A stretch of 15,438 nucleotides of DNA from an uncultured Flavobacteriales bacterium. GTDB taxonomy: Bacteria; Bacteroidota; Bacteroidia; Flavobacteriales; Vicingaceae. Shown here one piece after another: positions 7,392 to 14,413 of the stretch. The notes beneath the pieces were generated by a model. The model was not told the origin of the DNA. It worked only from the letters and a program-made list of their open reading frames with translations, and did no database searches. The first letter of the stretch is position 1, and each line of letters opens with the position of its first letter. The stretch covers positions 1 through 15,438 of the forward strand of contig CAJXFJ010000004.1 of assembly GCA_913052515.1 (NCBI GenBank), given 5' to 3'. A program made the position numbers and the translations under genes.

Positions 7392-7399
7392 TACTTTTG
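7392..7399 (+). promoter_or_regulatory. Promoter element TACTTTTG for mfd
   Basis: TACTTTTG followed by C fits the Bacteroidetes TAnnTTTG(C) element. It ends 10 bases before the mfd ATG at 7410, giving a very short or absent leader. A clear -33 TTTG at the usual spacing was not found. Confidence 0.55.
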
Positions 7400-7409
7400 C
7401 AGCCCTATT

Positions 7410-10400
7410 ATGCGATTAGCAGATTTAAAAGAACGCTACCAAAACGACCCCCGCTTTTCTTCCATTGCGGAGCAGTTTCGTAATGCCCAATTATCTCATG
7501 TTCACTTAAAAGGTACCGCAGGAAGTTTTAATGCTTTGGCGGCTTATGGCATCTCGAAGCAATTGCCAGTTCACCAATTTTTGGTACTTCCAGATAAAGA
7601 AGAAGCTGCTTATTTTTTGAATGATTTAGAAGCTTTAGTTGGAGAAAGAGCGCTGTTTTATCCGGCTTCATATCGCAGGGCATACGAGCTTGAAAAGACA
7701 GACAATGCCAACATACAATTAAGAGCAGAAGTATTGAATAAAGTTGCCGCTAGAGAGCAACAGTACTTTATAATCAGCTATCCAGATGCACTTTCTGAAT
7801 ATGTTATTACTGAAAAAAATCTTCAGAAAAACACCTTAGAAATTAACTTAGGAGATGACCTAAGCATTGATTTCTTAATTGAAACATTGAATGAGTACGA
7901 GTTTGAACGTGTTGATTTTGTTGGCGACCCAGGTCAATTTTCAGTTCGAGGGGGAATTGTAGATATCTATTCTTTTGCCAATGAAAACCCCTATCGCTTG
8001 GAGTTTTTTGGAGATGAGATTGACTCCATCCGTTTATTTGATCCTGCTTCTCAGCTTTCAATTAAAAAATTAGAACGTATTGCCATTTTGCCCAATGTGC
8101 AAAACAAAAGAGTTGAAGAAAGTCATGTTCCCATTTTTGACTTTTTACCAACCAATACGCTTTATTGGTTTAAAGATTTTAGTATTTGTCGTGATAAAGT
8201 GGACAAAATGTTTATTAAAGCCGAAGAAGCTTTTGATAACCTCAACAGCCCCACAAAACACGATCGCCCTCAAGACTTATTCATCAATAAGGATGAGTTT
8301 ATTCGCTCTTCCTTAAAGCTAAACACCATTGAATTTGGTCAGCAGCATTATTTTGAGGCAAATTATACAGCTCGTTTTAAAATCAGCCCACAGCCTGCCT
8401 TTAATAAAAACTTTGAACTACTTTCTGAAAACCTGCGCAACAATACAGAGGAAGGGCTTGAGAATATTTTAGTGGCAAACAATGCCAAACAAATTGAGCG
8501 ATTATACTCGATTTTTGAAGATTTGGGTAAAGAGCATGAAATGCAAACTTTACTTTTTTCAATACATGAAGGATTTGTGGATCATGAGCAGAAACTGGCC
8601 ATTTACACCGATCATCAAATCTTCAATCGCTATCATCGCTTTCGACTTAAAGAAAGTTTTAAGAAGAAAGACCAAGCCATTACGCTTAAAGAGCTTAACA
8701 ATTTAGAACCTGGCGATTTTATCACCCATATAGACCATGGAGTTGGAAAATTTTCTGGTCTTGAAAAAATTAATGTAGACGGCAAGCAACAGGAAGCAAT
8801 TCGAATCTTGTATAAAAATCGAGATATTTTATACGTTAGTATTCATTCTTTACACCGCATTTCAAAGTTTGTCAGCAAAGATGGCACACCACCTAAAGTA
8901 GATAAGTTAGGTTCCGATTCGTGGAAAAAAATCAAGCAGAAGACCAAGAAAAAGGTTAAAGAAATTGCTTATGATTTAATTAAGCTTTACGCTGAACGTA
9001 AATCGAAAACTGGTTTTGCGTACACACCTGACACCTATCTACAAAACGAATTAGAAGCTAGCTTTTTATACGAAGACACCCCAGATCAATTTAAGGCGAC
9101 ACAAGATGTAAAGCAAGACATGGAATCTGAAATCCCAATGGACCGTTTGGTTTGTGGCGATGTTGGATTTGGAAAAACAGAAGTTGCCATACGAGCTGCC
9201 TTTAAAGCGGTAACCGATAGCAAGCAGGTGGCGGTTTTGGTTCCTACAACTATTTTGGCTTGGCAACATTATCAAACCTTTAAAAATCGTTTAAAAGGAT
9301 TTCCCGCAAAGGTCGATTACATTAATCGTTTTAAAACTAAAAAGCAGCAAAGCGAAACCTTGAAGAAGCTTGCCAATGGAGAAATTGACATTTTAATTGG
9401 AACGCATCGAATCGTTGGCAAAGACATAAAGTTTAAGGACTTGGGCTTAATGATTGTAGATGAAGAGCAAAAATTTGGAGTAAGTGTAAAAGACAAGCTT
9501 AAAACCATGAAGGTGAATGTGGATACCTTAACCTTAACAGCAACACCAATTCCAAGAACGCTTCAGTTTTCTTTAATGAAGGCTCGAGATCTTTCTGTGA
9601 TCAATACTCCCCCACCCAACCGACAGCCCATTTTAACAGAGGTTCACACTTTTAATGAAGAGTTAATTCGAGACGCCATTCAATATGAAGTTAGTCGTGG
9701 TGGACAAGTTTTCTTCATTAACAACCGTGTGCAAAATTTAAAAGAAGTTGCTGGTTTAATCCAACGTTTAGTTCCAGACGCTAAAGTGCTTACCGGTCAC
9801 GGACAAATGAGTGGCGATGAATTGGAAGAACGTATGATGGCCTTCATCAATGGAGATTATGATGTATTAGTAGCCACTACTATTATAGAAAGCGGTTTGG
9901 ATATTCCAAACGCCAATACCATTATTATTAATAACGCTAACAATTTTGGCTTAAGTGATTTACACCAAATGCGTGGTCGAGTTGGTCGCTCAAACAAAAA
10001 AGCCTTTTGTTATTTACTTGCACCACCAACGGTTTCTTTAACCCCGGAGGCTAGAAAAAGACTTCAAGCCTTAGAGCAATTTTCTGATTTGGGCAGTGGT
10101 TTTCAAATCGCTATGAAAGATTTGGATATTCGAGGAGCAGGTAATTTGCTTGGCGCAGAACAAAGTGGATTTATTTCAGAAATTGGTTTCGACATGTATC
10201 AGAAAATTCTGAATGAAGCCATTCAAGAACTGAAAGAAACGGAATTTAAAGACCTATATCAGGATGAACCGCAAGCCTTTGTTCAGGATTGTGCCATTGA
10301 AACAGATTTAGAAATCCAAATTCCTGATAGCTATGTTACCAACATATCCGAACGAATAAATTTATACAAAGAGCTTGACAACAGTGAAAAGGAAGAGGAA

Positions 10401-10739
10401 ATTACCGCTTTTGAAGAAAAATTAATCGACCGTTTTGGCCCAATTCCAGAGGCTACTCAAGAAATGATTAAAGCTGTTAAACTACGTTGGATTGCCAAAG
10501 AAATTGGTTTAGAAAAAGTGGTTCTCAAGCAGCAAAAAATGGTTTGCTACTTTGTTTCAAATCAAGAATCCCCCTATTTTCAATCGCCTGCTTTTAGTAA
10601 GGTTTTACAGTATGTGCAACAAAATCCAAATCGCTGTAAACTTAAGGAACGCAAAGAAAAGCTAAGCTTAGTTTATGAAGGTGTAAAAAGTGTACAGCAA
10701 GCTATGGAATTGTTGAAAGGAGTTTTAGCTGAAACATAA
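7410..10739 (+). CDS. mfd: Transcription-repair coupling factor Mfd
   Basis: Mfd removes RNA polymerase stalled at DNA lesions by ATP-driven translocation and recruits UvrA to start nucleotide excision repair. The 1109 residues are close to the usual family length. In order: an N-terminal UvrB-like module, with GDPGQFSVRGG at residues 172-182; the CarD-like RNA-polymerase-interaction domain (about 432-490, PGDFITHIDHGVGKF); and the two RecG-like motor lobes. The motor shows Walker A GDVGFGKT (583-590), Walker B DEEQ (684-687), TATPIPRT (710-717), a motif V region with IIESGLDIPN, and motif VI QMRGRVGR (853-860). The TRCF C-terminal domain follows from about residue 958. No key motif is missing. 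A TACTTTTG promoter element sits 10 bases ahead of the ATG. The last ~28 codons and the first bases after the stop are repeated almost exactly at 14032-14115. There is no clear terminator after this stop, and the next gene begins 55 bases on, so read-through into the T9SS cargo gene is possible. Confidence 0.98.
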   Translation: MRLADLKERYQNDPRFSSIAEQFRNAQLSHVHLKGTAGSFNALAAYGISKQLPVHQFLVLPDKEEAAYFLNDLEALVGERALFYPASYRRAYELEKTDNANIQLRAEVLNKVAAREQQYFIISYPDALSEYVITEKNLQKNTLEINLGDDLSIDFLIETLNEYEFERVDFVGDPGQFSVRGGIVDIYSFANENPYRLEFFGDEIDSIRLFDPASQLSIKKLERIAILPNVQNKRVEESHVPIFDFLPTNTLYWFKDFSICRDKVDKMFIKAEEAFDNLNSPTKHDRPQDLFINKDEFIRSSLKLNTIEFGQQHYFEANYTARFKISPQPAFNKNFELLSENLRNNTEEGLENILVANNAKQIERLYSIFEDLGKEHEMQTLLFSIHEGFVDHEQKLAIYTDHQIFNRYHRFRLKESFKKKDQAITLKELNNLEPGDFITHIDHGVGKFSGLEKINVDGKQQEAIRILYKNRDILYVSIHSLHRISKFVSKDGTPPKVDKLGSDSWKKIKQKTKKKVKEIAYDLIKLYAERKSKTGFAYTPDTYLQNELEASFLYEDTPDQFKATQDVKQDMESEIPMDRLVCGDVGFGKTEVAIRAAFKAVTDSKQVAVLVPTTILAWQHYQTFKNRLKGFPAKVDYINRFKTKKQQSETLKKLANGEIDILIGTHRIVGKDIKFKDLGLMIVDEEQKFGVSVKDKLKTMKVNVDTLTLTATPIPRTLQFSLMKARDLSVINTPPPNRQPILTEVHTFNEELIRDAIQYEVSRGGQVFFINNRVQNLKEVAGLIQRLVPDAKVLTGHGQMSGDELEERMMAFINGDYDVLVATTIIESGLDIPNANTIIINNANNFGLSDLHQMRGRVGRSNKKAFCYLLAPPTVSLTPEARKRLQALEQFSDLGSGFQIAMKDLDIRGAGNLLGAEQSGFISEIGFDMYQKILNEAIQELKETEFKDLYQDEPQAFVQDCAIETDLEIQIPDSYVTNISERINLYKELDNSEKEEEITAFEEKLIDRFGPIPEATQEMIKAVKLRWIAKEIGLEKVVLKQQKMVCYFVSNQESPYFQSPAFSKVLQYVQQNPNRCKLKERKEKLSLVYEGVKSVQQAMELLKGVLAET

Positions 10740-10747
10740 AATAAAAC
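10653..10747 (+). repeat. 3' end of mfd, left copy of a direct repeat
   Basis: This 95-base stretch covers the end of mfd and 8 bases after its stop codon. It matches 14032-14115 in the same orientation, offset 3379 bases. Differences are T10684 to C14063 (Val to Ala), G10715 to A14094 (silent), and an 11-base deletion in the right copy (10724-10734, tttagctgaaa). Weak similarity continues after the repeat, with CTTTCGA at 10753-10759 and 14126-14132. Confidence 0.95.
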
Positions 10748-10794
10748 CCATTCTTTCGAGTTAGTGTAGCAGTTACCAATTCTAGCTACTACTT

Positions 10795-13428
10795 ATGACC
10801 GAGTTTCTCAAAAGACTCCTCTTATTTTTATTTTTAACCTTTATAATTCAAGTTTCATACTCTCAAAAGTTAGATTGGGTTAAAACTTTTGGGGATTCTC
10901 TTTACGATGGAGGAATTTGTTTAAGCTATGATACCTCAAGTAAAATTGTATTAGCTGGTCTTTTTAGCAATTCATTAACTTACCAAGTTGACTCAACTTC
11001 ATATTCATTGCAAACGACAAGCACTGAAACGATTTTTCTAATGAAATTAGACAAAAACGGGAACACAGTATGGGCAAGATCAACTGGCCTACATGCTACC
11101 CCCGTTAAAGTGATGGTAGACTCACGAAATAATATTTTTATTGTAGGCAAATTCACCGGTATTATTAATATTCCTTCAATTCCATTCATTCAATCAAATG
11201 GGGGTTATGATATCTTCTTTTGTAAGCTTAGCCCTGAAGGAAATATGATCTGGATTAAAACATTTGGGAGTACTGCTGATGAAAGTGCAACAGCCCATAT
11301 AGACAACAATGATCACATCTACATAAGTGGCAGGTATTTAAATACGGTCAACTTTAGTACCGATACACCAGGGTTCATTAGACAATCAAACGGGAAGTCT
11401 GATATTTATACATCAAAATGGGAAAATAATGGTAAAATAATTTGGCTACAAACAGGAGGGGGTAATGAAAATGAAATGATTACAACTTCCATTTCAGATG
11501 AAAATCAAAACATTTATTTAGGCGGATATTTTAGAAATTCCATTAATTTGACTTTTAACAATACTAACTCATACCTTAACGGAAACAATTACGGCAATCT
11601 TTTTATAATCAAATTAGATTCACTTGGCAATTTAAAGTGGTCGAAAACTATAAACGGAAGTTGGGAGTGTAATCTTTCTGAAATAGTCCTAGATTTTAAA
11701 GGGGGCATATTTTTAACAGGAGTTTTCAAGGATTCTTTGACATTTGTAAATGATAATGAAAGACAAAATTGTGTTGGTGGAAACTGTGGTTTTATTGCCA
11801 ACTTAAAACTTGACGGTACGTTCTCATGGTCAAAAACAATTGAAAGCACTCACAGACTGAGTATAGAATCAGCGATTGCAGACTCCAATTCCAACCTTTT
11901 TATAGCAGGTTCGCATTATGGTAGGACTGATTTTGATCCAGGACCTTGTGTAGAAGAGAAAATAAGCTTAAGCCCAACCAATATTATCTTAGGAAAATAC
12001 GATAGTTTGGGGAACCTTATAAATTCAATAGCATTTGAACGTATTTCTTCTCCCCAAATTATAACCAATGCTACTTTAGACATTCTACCTATAGAAGACG
12101 GAGTAATAAATACAGGTGGATACTCAGGACAAACAGATTTTGATGCAGATACAGGAACACAATACAGACAAAGTAATGGAAATAGTGATGTTTTCATTAA
12201 TAAAATTAGTTTTTGCCAAAAGCAGGGCACTTCCTCAACCCTGACTATTTGCAAGGGTGACACTGTATTGTTAGGCTGTAAAATTATATCGCAAGAAGGA
12301 GTTTATAAAGAAGTAATTAAACTTAGTAATGGTTGTGACAGTATAAACCAAATTTCTGTTATCATAACTCCTTCTTCCACGGATACAGTAGTTTATGAAT
12401 TATGCAAAGGCGATAGCCTGACATTGTTTAATGATGTTCATAAAAAAGATACTGTCATTAAAAAGATTTTTCAAAACAGCTTTGGGTGTGATAGTACTAT
12501 TGTTAGAAAGCTAATATTTCATGAAACAGCATCAAAGACATTTTATTTTGAGATATGTGAAGGAGAGTCAATTCAAATTGGATCAAATTTTTATTCTAAA
12601 AGTGGAATATTCCAAGACACTTTGCTAAATCAATATGGCTGTGACAGTCTAGTACACACCACATTATTAGTTAAGCAGGTAGATACGACTTTTCAACAAA
12701 TCAATTTATGCGAGAATGACACTTTCTATGTCGGCACAAGCGCTTACACAAAAGCAGGTATATTTCTAGACACTCTAGTTGGTAAAAACAGCTGCGACAG
12801 TCTAGTCTATACTCAAATTTCAATAAACAAAAATGCTGAATACACTCAGACTATTTCGCTCTGTAAAGGAGAGAGTTTTCAAATCGGAGATAGTATTTAT
12901 ACTCAAGCGGGGATTTATGAAAACATTTTTGTAACAAAAAATGGCTGCGATAGCATAGTTAGAACCCAAATCTTAAAAAATGACCTAACCTTATTTCACT
13001 CTCCTCAAGAGAATTTGATTAGTCTTTTGATTAGTAATCAGAGCTATCAATGGCTCAATTGTGATTCTATGAGGACATTGCTTAACGACACTTTGCAAAA
13101 TTTCAGCTATACACAAAATGGAAATTATGCAGTAGTGTTACAAAGTGCTGCTTGTTCTGATACATCAGATTGTATTCAAGTTAATTATTATGAAGAGTTT
13201 GAGTTTAAACTTTATCCAAACCCAAGTAAAAACTACTGTAAAATTGAGGTTCCATCTTCTGGGCAATTGCGAATCTTTGACCTAAGAGGAGCTCTATTGA
13301 AAAATATAACTTATAGCAATCCGGGTAAATACCACTTAGAACTACATCAATTTGCAGCGGGGATATATTTGATTGAATTTGAAGGAGAGCTAAAAAAAGT
13401 GGTTAAACAACTTGCAGTAATAAAATAA
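10795..13428 (+). CDS. Secreted T9SS type A cargo protein with propeller-like and cysteine-paired repeats
   Basis: An 877-residue secreted protein. Residues 1-23 form a signal peptide (KR then a hydrophobic core, likely cut after VSYS). Residues about 24-475 hold repeating blocks of the kind D/N-x-x-I-Y-x-x-G-x-F plus L-x-x-x-G-x-x-x-W-x-K (for example SPEGNMIWIKTFG, NDHIYISGRY), a beta-propeller (SBBP-like) pattern. Residues 478-732 are five cysteine repeats of exactly 51 residues. Residues about 740-798 fit a Bacteroidetes motif with YQWLNCDS, NGNYAVVLQ and DTSDCIQV. Residues 806-877 are a T9SS type A sorting domain beginning LYPNPS and ending with a basic, hydrophobic strand. It should be exported by Sec, carried across the outer membrane by T9SS, and released or surface-attached. 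No catalytic domain is seen; an adhesive or binding role is inferred only from the repeats. It lies between two copies of the mfd 3' end. Confidence 0.85.
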   Translation: MTEFLKRLLLFLFLTFIIQVSYSQKLDWVKTFGDSLYDGGICLSYDTSSKIVLAGLFSNSLTYQVDSTSYSLQTTSTETIFLMKLDKNGNTVWARSTGLHATPVKVMVDSRNNIFIVGKFTGIINIPSIPFIQSNGGYDIFFCKLSPEGNMIWIKTFGSTADESATAHIDNNDHIYISGRYLNTVNFSTDTPGFIRQSNGKSDIYTSKWENNGKIIWLQTGGGNENEMITTSISDENQNIYLGGYFRNSINLTFNNTNSYLNGNNYGNLFIIKLDSLGNLKWSKTINGSWECNLSEIVLDFKGGIFLTGVFKDSLTFVNDNERQNCVGGNCGFIANLKLDGTFSWSKTIESTHRLSIESAIADSNSNLFIAGSHYGRTDFDPGPCVEEKISLSPTNIILGKYDSLGNLINSIAFERISSPQIITNATLDILPIEDGVINTGGYSGQTDFDADTGTQYRQSNGNSDVFINKISFCQKQGTSSTLTICKGDTVLLGCKIISQEGVYKEVIKLSNGCDSINQISVIITPSSTDTVVYELCKGDSLTLFNDVHKKDTVIKKIFQNSFGCDSTIVRKLIFHETASKTFYFEICEGESIQIGSNFYSKSGIFQDTLLNQYGCDSLVHTTLLVKQVDTTFQQINLCENDTFYVGTSAYTKAGIFLDTLVGKNSCDSLVYTQISINKNAEYTQTISLCKGESFQIGDSIYTQAGIYENIFVTKNGCDSIVRTQILKNDLTLFHSPQENLISLLISNQSYQWLNCDSMRTLLNDTLQNFSYTQNGNYAVVLQSAACSDTSDCIQVNYYEEFEFKLYPNPSKNYCKIEVPSSGQLRIFDLRGALLKNITYSNPGKYHLELHQFAAGIYLIEFEGELKKVVKQLAVIK
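12226..12990 (+). repeat. Five tandem 51-residue cysteine repeats in the T9SS cargo protein
   Basis: The first cysteine of each unit (C-K/E-G/N-D/E pattern) is at residues 486, 537, 588, 639 and 690. The second (G/S-C-D-S) is at 514, 565, 616, 667 and 718. The period is therefore 51 residues (153 bases) and the Cys-Cys distance 28, with no exception. Each unit also shares a Y/V-x-x-x-G-x-Y/F-x-D/E middle and a beta-like ending. One disulfide per unit is a reasonable inference for an exported protein. Confidence 0.9.
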
Positions 13429-13501
13429 AATTATGTTCAATAAACTTTACTATATATTTCCCCAAACCTATAAAGTGAATTCTAGGTTATAACTCTTTTT
13501 T

Positions 13502-13525
13502 AGAGATAAAAAGTTTCTCTTTTTT
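13502..13525 (+). terminator. Possible weak terminator after the T9SS cargo gene
   Basis: A 5-bp stem AGAGA (13502-13506) with TCTCT (13516-13520) is followed at once by TTTTT. The stem is short and low in GC, so it would be weak. It lies 74 bases after the stop codon of the cargo gene. Confidence 0.3.
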
Positions 13526-13832
13526 GCATTAAAGTGGTTTAATCTATTTTCCCTTCTACTGAGAAGATCTTCAAAACCGAATGCATTTAAATAAGTGGGC
13601 TTGAGATAGTTGAGAATCAATATAGTCGCTAGATGGTTTTGAGCACATGGTAAACCCTTTGCTTTTATAAAACACATTGTTTTCTACTTACTAAGCACTC
13701 TTTAACTTTCCCGATAATTTGTGGCATGAGGTTATAGGAGGCAATCTTTAGTTCAAAACAATACTTTAGAATATTGATTTAACATCCAAAGTCTTCTCTT
13801 TATATCAATTTCCATTTTATAATTACTTTCCT

Positions 13833-13886
13833 TTCTCAGCGTCTTTTTCATATTTAGACTGTTCATTTCAAAAAGGACGCATAGAA
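13833..13886. other. Long imperfect hairpin in the gene-free stretch
   Basis: GCGTCTTTTT (13839-13848) pairs with AAAAAGGACGC (13870-13880), leaving a single bulged G and a 21-base loop. The stem extends outward by TTCT/AGAA (13833-13836 and 13883-13886) across a 2x2 internal loop. This gives about 14 base pairs in all, much stronger than other structures nearby. It could belong to a non-coding RNA, an element end or a decayed terminator; nothing decides between these. Confidence 0.4.
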
Positions 13887-14031
13887 GATGAGGAAACCTA
13901 TCTAATTAACTATTACCCAAAAGCTACTCTGATTTTAGGCAATTAAAAGAAGTGCTATAATCTCGAAATGTGAATCAGTTAAACAATCTAGTCTTTCAAA
14001 TACAAGGGTTTTTCAAACCTATAGCATTATA

Positions 14032-14115
14032 AAAGAAAAGCTAAGCTTAGTTTATGAAGGTGCAAAAAGTGTACAGCAAGCTATGGAATTGTTAAAAGGA
14101 GTCATAAAATAAAAC
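14032..14115 (+). pseudogene. Displaced or duplicated 3' end of mfd
   Basis: These 84 bases repeat mfd 10653-10747 with 2 mismatches and one 11-base deletion. In frame they read KEKLSLVYEG then AKSVQQAMELLKG, and end in GVIK before TAA at 14108-14110. The intact mfd ends GVLAET. The frame is open upstream only to 13939 with no standard start codon. The immediately preceding residues (RVFQTYS) show at most faint likeness to KVLQYVQ in mfd, so recognisable homology begins abruptly near 14032. It cannot be expressed as a useful protein. It is best read as the old end of mfd left behind after an insertion, or as a partial duplication. Confidence 0.85.
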
Positions 14116-14142
14116 AGGGAACAAACTTTCGAATGCTCCCTG
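14115..14142 (+). terminator. Terminator-like hairpin directly after the displaced mfd end
   Basis: CAGGGA (14115-14120) pairs with TCCCTG (14137-14142), with CA/TG continuing inside after one mismatch. It is followed by the pyrimidine-rich CTTTCCT. It begins 5 bases after the stop codon of the displaced mfd frame, the place expected for an mfd terminator. The intact mfd has no such hairpin after its stop. Confidence 0.5.
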
Positions 14143-14364
14143 CTTTCCTAATTTCAATAGCTTACCGTCACATAAACTTTTCACTTGGTTTTCATAATGT
14201 ATAAAGCAGATTCCTGATTATTTTCTACCAGGAATGATTGTATTTTTATTAACCTAATTAATTCAATTCTCTACTTCCAAGTCGATTAGGTGCATTAAAG
14301 ACGAAGTCGTTTTCTAATGGTTGCTTTTGCACAAATTATTTTTAGTAACTAAGCCTAACAAAAA
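14143..14364. other. Remaining intergenic sequence before the convergent gene
   Basis: No gene is visible. There is a perfect 7-bp inverted repeat ATTCCTG/CAGGAAT (14210-14216 and 14229-14235, loop 12) followed by a moderately T-rich stretch that could stop rightward transcription. A nested ATTAG/CTAAT pair (14285-14289 and 14314-14318) encloses a short GAC-GAA-GTC hairpin. Confidence 0.35.
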
Positions 14365-14390
14365 AAGGCAAGAAAGAATTTTCTCGCCTT
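14359..14390 (-). terminator. Intrinsic terminator of the minus-strand T9SS gene
   Basis: On the minus strand, AAGGC+GAGAAA pairs back with TTTCT+TGCCTT (arms 14365-14375 and 14380-14390, one A-C mismatch, short loop). It is followed by a run of seven T residues (complement of A14360-A14366). It lies about 24 bases past the stop codon of the minus-strand gene, the usual place for a rho-independent terminator. Confidence 0.85.
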
Positions 14391-14413
14391 CAAAAAACCA
14401 AAAAAATGAACTC

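Larger units (their letters stand above)
13429..14031. other. Long stretch without a convincing gene
   Basis: About 600 AT-rich bases between the T9SS cargo gene and the displaced mfd end. The only long open frame is on the minus strand at 13468-13677 (69 codons, basic, no recognised domain, no promoter element in front), which I do not accept as a gene. A weak AGAGA/TCTCT stem followed by T5 (13502-13525) might end the cargo transcript. A stronger hairpin lies at 13833-13886, and a small GGTTT/AAACC hairpin at 14007-14019. I see no tRNA, rRNA, CRISPR array or insertion-sequence ends. Confidence 0.5.

Noticed and set aside
10767..10791. GTAGC/GCTAC inverted repeat between mfd and the T9SS cargo gene as an mfd terminator
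   Set aside because: Only five base pairs with a 14-base loop and no T run, so it is too weak to call.
11916..12263. 115-codon minus-strand open frame opposite the T9SS cargo gene
   Set aside because: It lies wholly antisense to a well-supported gene with signal peptide, repeats and sorting domain, and reads as a composition shadow.
12226..12990. CRISPR-like regular repeat because of the 153-base period
   Set aside because: The regularity is at protein level within one reading frame; the DNA units are diverged and no spacers exist.
13468..13677. 69-codon minus-strand open frame in the gene-free stretch
   Set aside because: It is basic and looks somewhat protein-like, but has no recognised domain, no TAnnTTTG element in front and no partner gene. 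It could be a remnant; a search for homologues with conserved length would settle it.
10740..14031. Complete integrative element or transposon between the mfd repeats
   Set aside because: There is no integrase, transposase, excision or replication gene inside, and no terminal inverted repeats were seen. Only the direct repeat supports insertion.
13939..14110. Possible small gene ending in the mfd-like peptide
   Set aside because: The frame is open for 56 codons but has no ATG, GTG or TTG start, and only its last part resembles anything; it is better explained as a displaced gene end.
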